The notes under the pieces: generated by a model
Seen by the model: the letters and a program-made list of their open reading frames with translations, nothing else
The model's database searches: none
Told to the model about the DNA's origin: nothing
Assembly (NCBI GenBank): GCA_947069175.1
Contig: CAMTDV010000027.1
Coordinates: 35,911,369 to 35,975,368, forward strand
Source of the DNA: Scalesia atractyloides
Taxonomy: Eukaryota; Streptophyta; Magnoliopsida; Asterales; Asteraceae
Length of the DNA stretch: 64,000 nt
Direction of reading: 5' to 3'
Program-made: the position numbers and the translations under genes
In this document: positions 1 to 10,606 of the stretch, in pieces
Layout: every line of letters begins with the position of its first letter
Numbering within the stretch: the stretch's first letter is position 1

Positions 1-721
1 ATGTTATATGCTAATCTTACATAATTGACCGACCTGAATAGCAGGTAAACGATCATACGTGGAATATAATTATTTATTTACTATTTTTTGAACATTCTCA
101 TATATAATTAATCAATAAAATATACAAAATAACTAATCATAACAACAAATGCATAGCAAGAGATTCACGTCTTCTTATTCTTCAAACGAATTAATAAAAT
201 ATACAAAATAATTAAATCATAACAACAAATGCATAGCAAGAGATTCACGTCTTCTTATTGTTCAAACCATATATCGATCGCCACCCTTCCCACCGTCCAA
301 GCACTCGTACAATTCAAATTAAATATATTGATATATTATCATTAGGATTGAGAACTAGTTCTTTAGTTATATTATCATTGAAATCTTAGTCTTGTTGTAA
401 TTAGTGACGGATCTTGGGGTTTTTTTGGTTTCTCTTGGTATAAAAAAATAGAAAAAAATTAGTGAAAATTTTGTATAATTTAAAAAAAAATAGTAAGTAT
501 TTAATAAAAATAATCCGTTAGAGAAAAATTCCTATATTCGCTACATAACCATAATATATGGAGATACAAATCCCTAAGAAAAGTAGCAGTGCATTGAAAA
601 CAAAGCCCGACTCATTATCTGGTTTATCTATGTGGTGTAGGAGTTTTCGTAATTCTTTTTCAAAATTTTAAAAATACTTTTCAATTTTCTAATCTACGTT
701 GGATTCATAAGCCATGTCAAC

Positions 722-768
<47 letters not shown>

Positions 769-1075
769 AAACCTAATAAATATCATATAGGATGGATGAA
801 CTTTTATATAGGTAAAATATCTAGAACTATAATGTGAAAGTAAACTTTAATGATCTAATTAGAAAAAAAAATTATGAGTGACATAATTGGAACACTTCTC
901 ATGCTTCATACTACTCACTTAACTTTCCCTTTATTTATTTAATCCTTGTCCTTATTTATGTAACCCTTATCCTTGTCCTTATTCTAATTGAAGTCATTTC
1001 ACTCATAAGGATTTTATATAAATTTATGATTTACATTTTTTTCAATATTCAACCCGTGTAACACATGGGTATGTA
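1..1075. other. Intergenic AT-rich stretch, no gene seen
   Basis: I see no coding region. The stretch holds a 79-bp direct repeat (about 111-267, two near-identical units sharing ATGCATAGCAAGAGATTCAC) and an AT dinucleotide tract near 720-765. The rest is unassigned. Confidence 0.6.
111..267. repeat. Two-unit 79-bp tandem direct repeat
   Basis: The block beginning AATAAAATATACAAAATAA occurs at 114 and again at 193 with very few differences. Both units end in a shared CTTCTTATT followed by TTCAAAC. Confidence 0.8.
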
Positions 1076-1314
1076 AGCTAATATATATGCCAATATGGTA
1101 TAGCCCAGTTGGTTAGGGAATTTTTCCCTAGATGGTTTCCTCATGGAGAGGTCTCAGGTTCAGTTTCTACTAAGTGCAAATTATGTAAATATGGGAGAGC
1201 ATCTCTAGGAAGGATTCGAACTTGGTATGAGGGGTTTCAACAACATATGTTGCCCCTTTGGAGTAAGTTGGAAATCTAGTTGATCTCTTGTAAAAAAAAA
1301 GTAGCTAATATATA
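1076..1314 (+). mobile_element. tRNA-derived SINE with 12-bp target-site duplication
   Basis: A SINE body of about 215 bp (1088-1302) lies between perfect 12-bp direct repeats AGCTAATATATA (1076-1087 and 1303-1314). The 5' part has an A-box-like TAGCCCAGTTGG near 1101 and a B-box-like GGTTCAGTTTC near 1156, as expected for an internal Pol III promoter. The 3' end is an A-run after CTCTTG. The intact TSD suggests a fairly recent insertion. The SINE family name was not determined. Confidence 0.82.
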
Positions 1315-1660
1315 GATGTATGAGTGAATTTCAAAAATTGTCCTTTACCTTTATACCTAATTTCAGGTGGTTTCCTTTGTCTTTAAAATTGACGAGTTTT
1401 GTACCTATTGTTTCAAAATCTTGCACGCTCTGTTCTTTAGCCATAACACAGTTGATTTTTTTGTTAAATCAGATCACACGATGGTAGTTTTGTCTTTTTA
1501 CCCATTATATAAGAATATTTTAACATTTATAATAAAAGAAATTATAAAAATAAATAAATAGATATATTATATTATATATATATAGTCTCTCTCTCTCTAC
1601 CCCCTATCTCTTTCGGCGTCTCTTTCTCCCTCTCTCCACCACAACCAATAATCGCTACCA

Positions 1661-2537
1661 TCAACAGCCACCATCAACCATCTGACGGAGAGGATGAAAC
1701 CCGAGCTTTAACGTTCGTATCTTATGAGTTTTAGGTGTGTTTTAAGTGATTATATGCGTTGAATGTGTTAACTACGAGAAAGTAGGGTTTTGCTGATAAT
1801 CGCTTAATTCGGTGAAGTTAAAGTGTTTAGAGATGAGACGGAACAATCGTGGATGATAATCAAGGTACATTATGGTATTCGGGATGTGTTTCGGGCCGGT
1901 TGATAGCTTGGAAGTGCGAGAAATGAGAAAGAATGAAGTCCGGGAGCCATTTGGTCATTTGCTGAAAGTTAGAATTGTGAAGGAAAGAAGATGTGCAAAA
2001 ACTCACCATAAGCTACGGTAGATCAACCATAGGTTACGGTAGATAACCAAGAGTAAACAGCAACCAAGGACCGTAACCTATAGTCAACCATAGGTTACGG
2101 CGGGATCTGCGCGAACGCGTGTATGTTGTCTTTTAAGGGTATAAAAGTGATTTTTGGAACCCTAATCATTATCATACACTTTGGGGACGAAAATTGGGAT
2201 GAAAGATGAGATTTTTGGCGCTCTTTCACCTTTAATCATCATTCCGTTCATCAATTCCACAAGATAAAGGATGCAATCAACCATGAATCAAGCTTTTGAA
2301 GATCATTCAACCGAGACGAGCGGCTAATCTCTTTGTGTTTTCCTCCGGGTGGAGGATTCTTGTAAGCTAACGGCTTTTATGTGTTTAAAATGACTCGTGA
2401 ACACCGTAATCTAAGCATTCGATGCTTTTTATCTTTTGATTTGATTTGATTGATTGTAAACGATTGGTTTTGCTTAATCTTAATTTGAATTTTTTCAATT
2501 CTCGAGATTTATTAGTAATTGGGATACATTTGATAAG
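1661..2537. other. Non-coding stretch, possibly old LTR sequence
   Basis: There is no convincing ORF. It contains repeated short motifs of the type TAGGTTACGG (about 2020-2100), which also occur near 57540 inside another LTR. It ends at the GGTTA target site of the Gypsy element. Together with 10607-10960 it may be the interior of the element bounded by the 1325/11926 inverted repeats. Confidence 0.35.
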
Positions 2538-3235
2538 GGTTATATCACACCCCGACCCGCAGCGGAATAAGAGTCGGGGCATAATTGGGTTATCACCAAA
2601 GATCATGATGTTTACTAATATGTTTCATATTTATTAAATTCAAATTACATCTCAAATGTTCAAGTCAAATTCATACAATACAAGGAAAGGAAAAATTAAA
2701 TAACAATCCAACATCTAAACTGATTTATTCTTCTAGGCCGTCCTACATGTTTCTTGCTTCAACTGGATCACCTGTATCATGTGTAAAAATGGGGGTTTTT
2801 GGGTCAACAAAAGTTGGCGAGTGAACCTTATTAGGAAACATTTATTATTGATTTCTTGTTGTAATTAATATGGAAAATTTATGCAATAATCATATATGAG
2901 CAAACGTAAATAAACATACAATGACAAACCACCTTTCATGAATATATGACATGAATGTTAATGTATATGTTGGCAACGTCTCGTTCCACTCATAGGTATT
3001 GGGGAACGGACGGCCTATGATGATGTATGTGCGATCAAGGCTCAATCAAACGGAGCCGATCGTATGTTGGCAACGCCTCGTTCACGCTCATAGGTAATGG
3101 GGAACGGTTCCGCTCATAGGTAATTAGGAACAGACGGCCTATGATGATGTATGTACTGAAAATGATAAATTAAATCTAAACATTAACCACACAAACCATT
3201 GATACATATTGGATACACATTTGATCATGAATATG

Positions 3236-4212
3236 ATGGATGCACAAGTGTTTAAATGAAATAAATAAATGGCGACACATGATACACCCCAAAATGTGAT
3301 TAAAACGGGGAATTGGTAGAGATTCACTCACATTGGGTGCGTTCGTTTGATGATGTTGAATGCGCACGAGTTTAAAGAGTTGATCGACGAGGAATAACTA
3401 ACCTAAATAATAACGAAAAGGTACGGTAAATAAGTGGATTTTATTAACCATTTTAATAGGGTTTTTAGATTTATTTTTGTGAGTTTAAGGTTATTTTCTA
3501 ACTTTAAAAACATTATTTTTAAGTATTTTTAATTGATTTTTAAATTAAATAAATGAATAAAAATATAAAAAAATGTTGACTTTTTGGGTTGACCGTTGAC
3601 CATTGACTGTTGACCGGTTCGGACGTGTGTATGTATGCGCTGGGTGAGGCTCGAACCCGAGACCTCCCGTACGCGTGCACGCAGCTCTACCAACTAAGCT
3701 ACGTGTCTAACCCGAAATGATGGATGCACAAGTGTTTAAATGAAATAAATAAATGGCGACACAACACATGATACACCCCAAAATGTGATTAAAACGGGGA
3801 ATTGGTAGAGATTCACTCACATTGGGTGCGTTCGTTTGATGATGTTGAATGCGCACGAGTTTAAAGAGTTGATCGACGAGGAATAAATAACCTAAATAAT
3901 AACGAAAAGTTACGGTAAATAAGTGGATTTTATTAACCATTTTAATAGGGTTTTTAGATTTATTTTTGTGAGTTTAAGGTTATTTTCTAACTTTAAAAAC
4001 ATTATTTTTAAGTATTTTTAATTGATTTTTAAATTAAATAAATGAATAAAAATATAAAAAAATGTTGACTTTTTGGGTTGACCGTTGACCATTGACTTTG
4101 ACTGTTGACTGTTGACTGTTGACTGTTGACCGGTTCGGACGTGTGTATGTATGCGCTGGTTGAGGCTCGAACCCGAGACCTCCCGTACGCGTGCACGCAG
4201 CTCTACCAACTG
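3236..4212. repeat. 483-bp tandem duplication inside the 3' LTR
   Basis: The block beginning GATGGATGCACAAGTG at 3236 restarts at 3719 directly after the end of the T4 tRNA-like module. The second unit has a 4-5 bp insertion (ACAAC) and extra TTGACTG repeats near 4095-4128. The other LTR copies are single here. The duplication doubles the T4 module. Confidence 0.9.
3636..3713 (-). other. tRNA-like module T4 (LTR copy 1, first)
   Basis: Read on the minus strand it starts GGGTTAGACACGTAGCTTAG (A-box region, one change from the other copies) and carries the B-box GGTTCGAGCC about 45 bp further. It is part of the LTR and not a host tRNA gene. Confidence 0.75.
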
Positions 4213-4230
4213 AGCTACGTGTCTAACCCG
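4152..4230 (-). other. tRNA-like module T4 (LTR copy 1, second)
   Basis: This is a duplicate of the module at 3636-3713, with an intact A-box TAGCTCAGTTGG, a self-complementary D-arm (GCTC/GAGC) and B-box GGTTCGAGCC on the minus strand. Confidence 0.78.
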
Positions 4231-4303
4231 AAATATTTCTGTTTTTAATTATATTTATATACTATTTAATTTAATCAGAAATCATTTATTTTTTAAAAAG
4301 GAT

Positions 4304-7201
4304 TTAATTATATCGGACCGGTGCACACAACAGGTCTCGAACCCGGGACCCGTTGTTTATTGTTGCACACAGTCCACCGCTGGACTGTGTGTCTAACCTG
4401 GTTAATATACTGATTTTTATTATACTTAACATCTTACAGCGAGTTGATCCGGTTCGGTTTAAAAAAAAACATTTTTTTTCAGAGAGTGGTCCCCATATGA
4501 AGGGTTTTCCTTTATGTGTCAAAGCAGTGAGTGGTACAGCAATACGGGAGAAATTTGCAATGAAAAGGCGATAGTAACTCGCCAAACCAAGAAATGATCT
4601 TACTTCGGTAGGGGTACGTGGCGCTTGCCATTCCTGTACTGCTTTGATTTTTGATGGGTCGACATGTATTCCCTTATCGTTGACGACATGTCCAAGGGAT
4701 TGTACTTCTCTTAACCAGAATTCACACTTGGAGAATTTAGCGTAGAGCTTTTCGGTTCTTAAGAGTGTGAGGATGAGTCTAAGGTGTGGTTCATGATCAG
4801 ATTTAGACTTTGAGTAGATGAGGATGTCGTCGATGAAAACTATGACAAAGCGGTCGAGATAGGGTTTGCATACCCTATTCATTAGATCCATGAATACAGT
4901 TGGGGCGTTGGTTAATCCAAATGGCATGACCATGAATTCGTAATGACCATAACGAGTTCGGAAGGCGGTCTTTGGGACGTCTTCTTCATGTACTCTGAGT
5001 TGATGATAGCCAGAACGAAGGTCGATCTTTGAAAAATAGGTGGCACCCTGGAGTTGGTCTAGAAGATCATCGATGCGAGGTAATGGATAACGGTTTTTGA
5101 CCGTTAATTTGTTGAGTTCTCTGTAATCAATACACATGCGAAACGTTCCATCCTTCTTCTTCACAAACAGAACAGGTGCACCCCAAGGCGATGAGCTAGG
5201 ACGTATGAATCCTTTGTCGGTCAGTTCTTGCAGCTGACTGGCCAGCTCTTGCATTTCGGATGGGGCTAACCTATAAGGAGATTTTGCGACGGGTGTAGCG
5301 CCAGGTACAAGATCAATGCGGTATTCGACTTCTCTCATGGGAGGAAGTCCTGAGATGTCGTCGGGAAAGACTTGAGGGAATTCTTTCACTACAGGTATAT
5401 CTTCGAGTTTCTTCTCCTTGTTTCCCTTCTTGACAACGTGAGTTAGGTATGCGACATAGCTCTTGTTTCCCTTTCGAAGGGGTTTCTCCAAAGATTCGTA
5501 GGGTTTGACTGTCTGCAAGAGGAATGCGAATGAACTTCTCGCGGCATACTATTTCAGCATGATGTTGGCTGAGCCAGTCCATACCGATTATAATGTCGAA
5601 ACTTCCCAACTTCATAGGAATGAGGTCAACTGGAAAATCGTGATCGTTTAGAGTGAGGGTACAATTCCGTATAATAGAGTTTAATGAGACCGGTTTTCCG
5701 TCAGCAACTTCCACCGTTATGGATTCCATGAGTTTATCACGAGTTTGGTTGAGGATGGGTTCAAATTCTAAGGACACAAAACTCTTATCCGCGCCAGTAT
5801 CAAATAACATGGATGCATAACTACCATTGATGAGAAACGTACCGTTAACCACGTTGTTGTCGGCCCTAGCTTGATTGACGTTGATGTTGAAAGCTCTTCC
5901 TCTAGCAGGTGGAGGAGCTTGGTTAGCTTGATTCACCGGATTTGCTTGAGCTTGAGCATGTATGATGTTCACCAAGCGTGGACAAGTGTTTCTATAGTGG
6001 TTTGGGTTTCCACAGTTGTAACAGGCCCGCATGGGTTGCATCATGGGGTAGTTGGGTTGGTAGTAGGATTGGGCCGTATTTTGTGTAGGTGGTAGTAGTA
6101 AGGGTTGTTGGGCTTGACCCACTATCTGATGGTGGGTTTGGTTTGAGGGTTGGTTGCGGTTCGTTCGCTGAAGTGTACGACAGGTTTGGATGGTGTGACC
6201 TGCACGGCCACAGCTGGTGCAATATTGGCAGGGATGTTCGGGGAAGTGATGGTATTGGCAACGGGTGCATTTCGGGTATGGGCCGGAGTATGCCCTTTTG
6301 TATGGTGGAGATGAGGGGGCAATTTGGGTGATGGGTGCAACAGTGATTGGGGGGTTTGTTTGAGTGACGGCAAAGTTTCTGGTGTTTCGCTTCCTTTTAC
6401 CAGTAAACTTCGAAGAGGGGCCAGAATGGTTTGAAGTTTGAGCCTCAATGGGGGCTTTCTTTTTCTCCTCCTTGAATTTACCGTTTCGGATGCGATTCTC
6501 GGTAAGTTCGGTAGCTAGTTCCATTGCAGCTTCAAGTGTTGCAGGTGAAGTGCTTAGAACTGAGTCTTGAATTTTCGAGGGGAGGCCTCGAATGTAGTGT
6601 TCAACCAAGCGGTACACTGGGGGGAACAAGTTAGGAACCATCTGATTCAGCTCAAGAAATCTTTTGTTGTAGGAAGTATGATCTCCTTCCTTTTGCTTTA
6701 GCGAGTGGAATTCATCTTCCAACTTCTTGATTTCGCTTCTTGGGCAGAAGCGTCTAGTCATTATTTCCCTTAACTCTTCCCAGGTTAAGGCCATGGCGTC
6801 TTCGACTCCTCTCTTGCCCTTCTCTGTGTTCCACCAGGTCAGGGCTACTCCAAACAGTCTCCCGGTTGCGTAACGTACCTTGTGATCCTCGGGGCAATCG
6901 CAATTGAGGAAGGTGTTCTCCATTTCCTCAAACCAGTGGAGGAGAGCAGTGACATCTTCGGTCCCTTCATACTTTGGGGGATCGCAAGACTTGAAGTGTT
7001 TGTAGGAGCACTTTTTGGAGGAAGGGTTGAGACGTTCTGGTCTTCCTGGTTGGGAGGGTTGATGGGATTCGCGGTGAGAGCTTGTTGGACTTGAATAACG
7101 ATGTCAGGAAGCACCGCGGCCATTTGTTTTGCAATTTGGGTGGCCAAACGTTCGTTTGACCTTCCTGACTTTCGACCTCCACGTAGCTGCCTAGCCGACA
7201 T
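4304..7201 (-). pseudogene. Gypsy gag-protease-RT polyprotein, frameshifted and truncated
   Basis: Gag starts at 7201 (MSARQLRG). A frameshift near 7015 moves the gag core into the frame read down to about 5520. A second frameshift near 5515 moves from protease into the reverse-transcriptase frame, which runs to 4304. Visible landmarks are a CCHC knuckle (CYNCGNPNHYRNTCPR, about 5960-6010), the aspartic protease motif LFDTGADKSFVS (about 5780-5815), and RT motifs MCIDYRELNK, KIDLRSGYHQ, MPFGLTNAP and the catalytic FIDDILIYSKS. The coding region breaks off shortly after the RT thumb motif FIWG and runs into LTR sequence. RNase H and integrase are absent. It is non-functional as it stands. Confidence 0.92.
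4319..4398 (-). other. tRNA-like module T3 (LTR copy 1)
   Basis: On the minus strand it has the hairpin ACAGTCCAGCGGTGGACTGT followed by the B-box CGGGTTCGAGACC. It is closely matched by 9271-9349 in the 5' LTR. Confidence 0.72.
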
Positions 7202-7996
7202 CTACAGGAACATACATAGGAAGATTGTGAGTTCAAGAAGCGTTTAGGTGTCATGTGTCGTTAAAAGTAATAAAATAACATAATCATCAATAATGCAACT
7301 ACATCCATAGGATGTCTTGGGTTTGCTCATGTTTGGGCCTCCAATGTCCCCCATACCATCGCCTGTATAGTCATGTGGGCCCCCATGACTATTGGCTTAG
7401 TAGGATTCACATTGGTGTTAGCGGTTTAACACTCGCATCACCCGATAGAAAACCATGAAATATGTTTACGAGATGTATGGTCGGAGGGTGTCCAGGTATA
7501 GACACAATGACAACTCAAAGTGGGGTTAGTTCACACGACGTTTGGTATAGCATGCTTTGGCCAAATAGGTCCTTCGTACTCTCAACGTTAGTCCCCAGGT
7601 AGGCAAACTGGTCCTTTATTTTGGATTTATACGAATGCCAAGCCTAGACAGGACGTTTCGACTACTGGTACTTGTACCCTTCCAGTTACTACATGCCCGT
7701 CATGAGAACTCACTTTGATGTGATTTGAAAATACAAAAATCGTTGCAAAAATCATGGAAATTGTGTGGTGTGTGCTCTCATGGATATGATATGTTATGAG
7801 AATATGATTTATGATAGGCATTGTATAATAATATGTACTTATGAACATGCTTGCATAACATTGAATGTAACAATAAACATAAAGCATATAAACATCATGA
7901 ATTTTGCATGTAACACACAAACAATTTAAAAATTCTAATCAACTATAGTATAGGCTCTAAGGGTCTAATAACCTATCCTATATCCCTATAGTCATG
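7202..7996 (-). other. Untranslated leader between PBS and gag
   Basis: About 800 bp between the primer-binding site and the gag start codon of the minus-strand Gypsy element. No conserved coding frame is visible. Short ORFs here look accidental. Confidence 0.7.
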
Positions 7997-8008
7997 GCTC
8001 TGATACCA
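7997..8008 (-). promoter_or_regulatory. Primer-binding site for initiator-Met tRNA
   Basis: The plus strand reads GCTCTGATACCA, so the element reads TGGTATCAGAGC, complementary to the 3' end of plant tRNA-iMet. It lies 3 nt inside the 5' LTR end at 8012. Confidence 0.92.
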
Positions 8009-9100
8009 ATCTGTCACACCCAGACCCGCAGCGGAATAAGAGTCGGGACATAATTGGGTTATCACCAAAGCTCATGATGTTTACTAATATGTTTCATATT
8101 TAATAAATTCAAATTACATCTCAAATGTTCAAGTCAAATTCATACAATACAAGGAAAGGAAAAATTAAATAACAATCCAACATCTAAACTGATTTATTCT
8201 TCTAGGCCGTCCTACATGTTTCTTGCTTCAACTGGATCACCTGTATCATGTGTAAAAATGGGGGTTTTTGGGTCAACAAAAGTTGGCGAGTGAACCTTAT
8301 TAGAAAACATTTATTATTGATTTCTTGTTGTAATTAATATGGAAAATTTGTGCAATAATCATATATGAGCAAACGTAAATAAACATACAATGAAAAACCA
8401 CCTTGCATGAATATATGACATGAATGTTAATGTATATGTTGGCAACGTCTCGTTCCGCTCATAGGTAATGGGGAACGGACGGCCTATGATGATGTATGTG
8501 CGATCAAGGCTCAATATGTTGGCAACGCCTCGTTCACGCTCATAGATAATGGGGAACGGTTCCGCTCATAGGTAATGGGGAACAGACGGCCTATGATGAT
8601 GTATGTACTGAAAATGATAAAGTAAATCTAAACATTAACCACACAAACCATTGATACATATTGGATACACATTTGATCATGAATATGATGGATGCACAAG
8701 TGTTCAAATGAAATAAATAAATGGCGACACATGATACACCCCAAAATGTGATTAAAACGGGGAATTGGTAGAGATTCACTCACATTGGGTGCGTTCGTTT
8801 GATGATGTTGAATGCGCACGAGTTTAAAGAGTTGATCGACGAGGAATAACTAACCTAAATAATAACGAAAAGGTACGGTAAATAAGTGGATTTTATTAAC
8901 CATTTTAATAGGGTTTTTAGATTTATTTTTGTGAGTTTAAGGTTATTTTCTAACTTTAAAAACATTATTTTTAAGTATTTTTAATTGATTTTTAAATTAA
9001 ATAAATGAATAAAAATATAAAAAAATGTTGACTTTTTGGGTTGACCGTTGACCATTAACTTTGACTGTTGACTGTTGACCGGTTCGGACGTGTGTATGTA

Positions 9101-9179
9101 TGCGCTGGGTGAGGCTCGAACCCGAGACCTCCCGTACGCGTGCACGCAGCTCTACCAACTGAGCTACGTGTCTAACCCG
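9101..9179 (-). other. tRNA-like module T4 (5' LTR)
   Basis: A-box TAGCTCAGTTGG and B-box GGTTCGAGCC lie on the minus strand. The D-arm pairs perfectly, and GGGTTAG at the 5' end can pair with CTCACCC at the 3' end with one mismatch. Confidence 0.78.
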
Positions 9180-9270
9180 AAATATTTTTGTTTTTAATTA
9201 TATTTATATACTATTTAATTTAATCATAAATCATTTATTTTTTAAAAAGGATTTAATTATATCGGACCGG

Positions 9271-9349
9271 TGGACACAACAGGTCTCGAACCCGGGACCC
9301 GTTGTTTAGTGTTGCACACAGTCCACCGCTGGACTGTGTGTCTAACCTG
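9271..9349 (-). other. tRNA-like module T3 (5' LTR)
   Basis: The minus strand has hairpin ACAGTCCAGCGGTGGACTGT and B-box GGGTTCGAGACC. It is spaced about 170 bp from both T4 and T2. Confidence 0.72.
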
Positions 9350-9439
9350 GTTAATATACTGATTTTTATTATACTTAACATCTTACAGCGAGTTGATCCG
9401 GTTCGGTTTAAAAAAAAACATTTTTATTTCAGAGAGTGA

Positions 9440-9516
9440 GGTTGTGTCAGGGATCGAACTCGAGACGTGTGTTAATTGTTTGCACACAGTCCACCGCTGG
9501 ACTGTGTGTCTAACCC
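9440..9516 (-). other. tRNA-like module T2 (5' LTR)
   Basis: The minus strand starts GGGTTAGACACACAGTCC, forms an 11-bp hairpin ending TGGACTGTGTG, and has a degenerate B-box GAGTTCGATCC. Confidence 0.7.
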
Positions 9517-10360
9517 GTTTATATAACTAGTTTTAATTAATCTTATAAACATCGTTGACTTCGTCTTCTTCGCTCAAAGACTCAGACGACCGATATTCTT
9601 CTGTTCTTGATTGAGTAGTTCATCGAACATATTACTGGTTGAAATGTAATGAATAAAATGAGTTAAGGAATCGAATGTACCGATCAGACTGTATTTTCTC
9701 AGAATTCCGGCAATGGTCGTCGGCTCTGATTTGTGTATTCCGTCTGATTGAATCAATTAACAGTTTTGTTCGATTAGTTATGAAATTGGGTTACTAAACA
9801 AGGATTAACAGAAGGTTTGAATGATTATACCGATTCACAGCGTGATTTTGGAAATTCCAGGGGTTTTCCGACGAGAGCAGAATATTCCGGCTACGTCGTC
9901 TGGGATTGATTCTGGTTGATGGATTGAAGTTAGTAATAGTCTAACAATGGATTGAAACCGAAAGAGTCGAGGTATTTACCGTTTTGATGAAAGTCTCGGT
10001 TTTCCGGCGATTGCAGAAAATCTCCGGCGAGTGAAATTGATTCGAGAAATGGTGCGATTTTGAGCGAAATGATTTCCAGAGACTTGGGTGTGTATTTATA
10101 GGAAGAATCACAATGAATTGGGTCTGATTTCAGTCTTGATTCGTTGGTCAGCCTTTCTCCGGCGGTTATGACAGATGTCGCGGGATTAGACATCGGTTAT
10201 AACCGATGTCGATGTTAATACATACGTTAAGTCAAAAGAAACCGTTGATAATTGGCGAAATCGTCGGATTTTCCGGCGACTGCGAATTGGGCGCGCTGTT
10301 GACTGAATTCAATTTCGAGTTTTATTATAAATGTTATTTGTTTCACTGGATAGCACAAGT

Positions 10361-10442
10361 GAGTCAAGTGGCGGAGTGGTTAAGTGTTTGTGGTCTCATC
10401 CGGCTGACCCGGGTTCGAAACCCGGCAGCCTTCTTTTTTTTT
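10361..10442 (+). other. tRNA-like module T1, antisense to LTR, with T-run
   Basis: On the plus strand, opposite to the element, TGGCGGAGTGGTTAAG matches the A-box/D-arm of leucine/serine-type tRNAs. The T-arm CCGGG-TTCGAAA-CCCGG is perfect. A run of T residues at 10433-10442 would serve as a Pol III terminator. The long middle region resembles a type II variable arm. The solo LTRs keep the module and a TTTT downstream. Confidence 0.75.
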
Positions 10443-10606
10443 CACTTTTTATCAATTATAGTTTTTAAATTCTAAATTGTTTATTAATTATGTATTGTTT
10501 AAAATTAAAATAAATCATAAATACGCAACGAAATTTTATAACTTGGTATTCGATTAATAAACGAAGCGTGTTTGGAAACCCGTTTTTCGACGGATGTTAT
10601 AGGTTA

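Larger units (their letters stand above)
2543..4487 (-). repeat. Truncated 3' LTR with internal duplication
   Basis: It matches 8012-9436 of the 5' LTR up to the shared CAGAGAGTG, where this copy switches abruptly into reverse-transcriptase sequence (deletion breakpoint near 4487). It holds a tandem duplication of about 483 bp. By eye it differs from the 5' LTR by about a dozen substitutions plus one 17-bp indel in the first 700 bp. Confidence 0.88.
2543..10601 (-). mobile_element. Ty3/Gypsy LTR retrotransposon, internally deleted
   Basis: This is an 8.06-kb element on the minus strand, flanked by perfect 5-bp TSDs GGTTA (2538-2542, 10602-10606). In element orientation it has a 5' LTR (10601-8012), an initiator-Met tRNA primer-binding site (8008-7997), gag, protease and reverse transcriptase, and then a 3' LTR (4487-2543). 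One deletion has removed RNase H, integrase, any chromodomain and the first about 1.1 kb of the 3' LTR. Both outermost dinucleotides are mutated (TG to TA, CA to TA). Long LTRs, an iMet PBS and an F-I-D-D reverse transcriptase would fit a Tekay/Del-type chromovirus, but the diagnostic C-terminus is absent. It must depend on other copies to move. Confidence 0.9.
8012..10601 (-). repeat. Complete 5' LTR (2,590 bp) of the Gypsy element
   Basis: In element orientation it runs from TATAACATCCG (10601, originally TGTAACATCCG) to GGGTGTGACA (8012). It contains modules T1 (antisense) and T2, T3, T4 (sense), a block of TTGACTG repeats near 9045-9078, and short repeats of the type CTCATAGGTAATGGGGAAC near 8455-8585. 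The same LTR occurs as solo copies at 17413-19903 and 60575-63160. Confidence 0.93.

Noticed and set aside
3139..3367. Short ORFs (62 and 63 codons) repeated near the LTR 3' end at 3139-3367, 8591-8819 and 62345-62573
   Set aside because: The frames are conserved only because the LTR copies are recent. Copy 3 lacks them, and there is no recognisable domain.
5871..6448. Several ORFs on both strands over 5871-6448
   Set aside because: They overlap the Gypsy gag/zinc-knuckle region in other frames. The gag frame explains the sequence.
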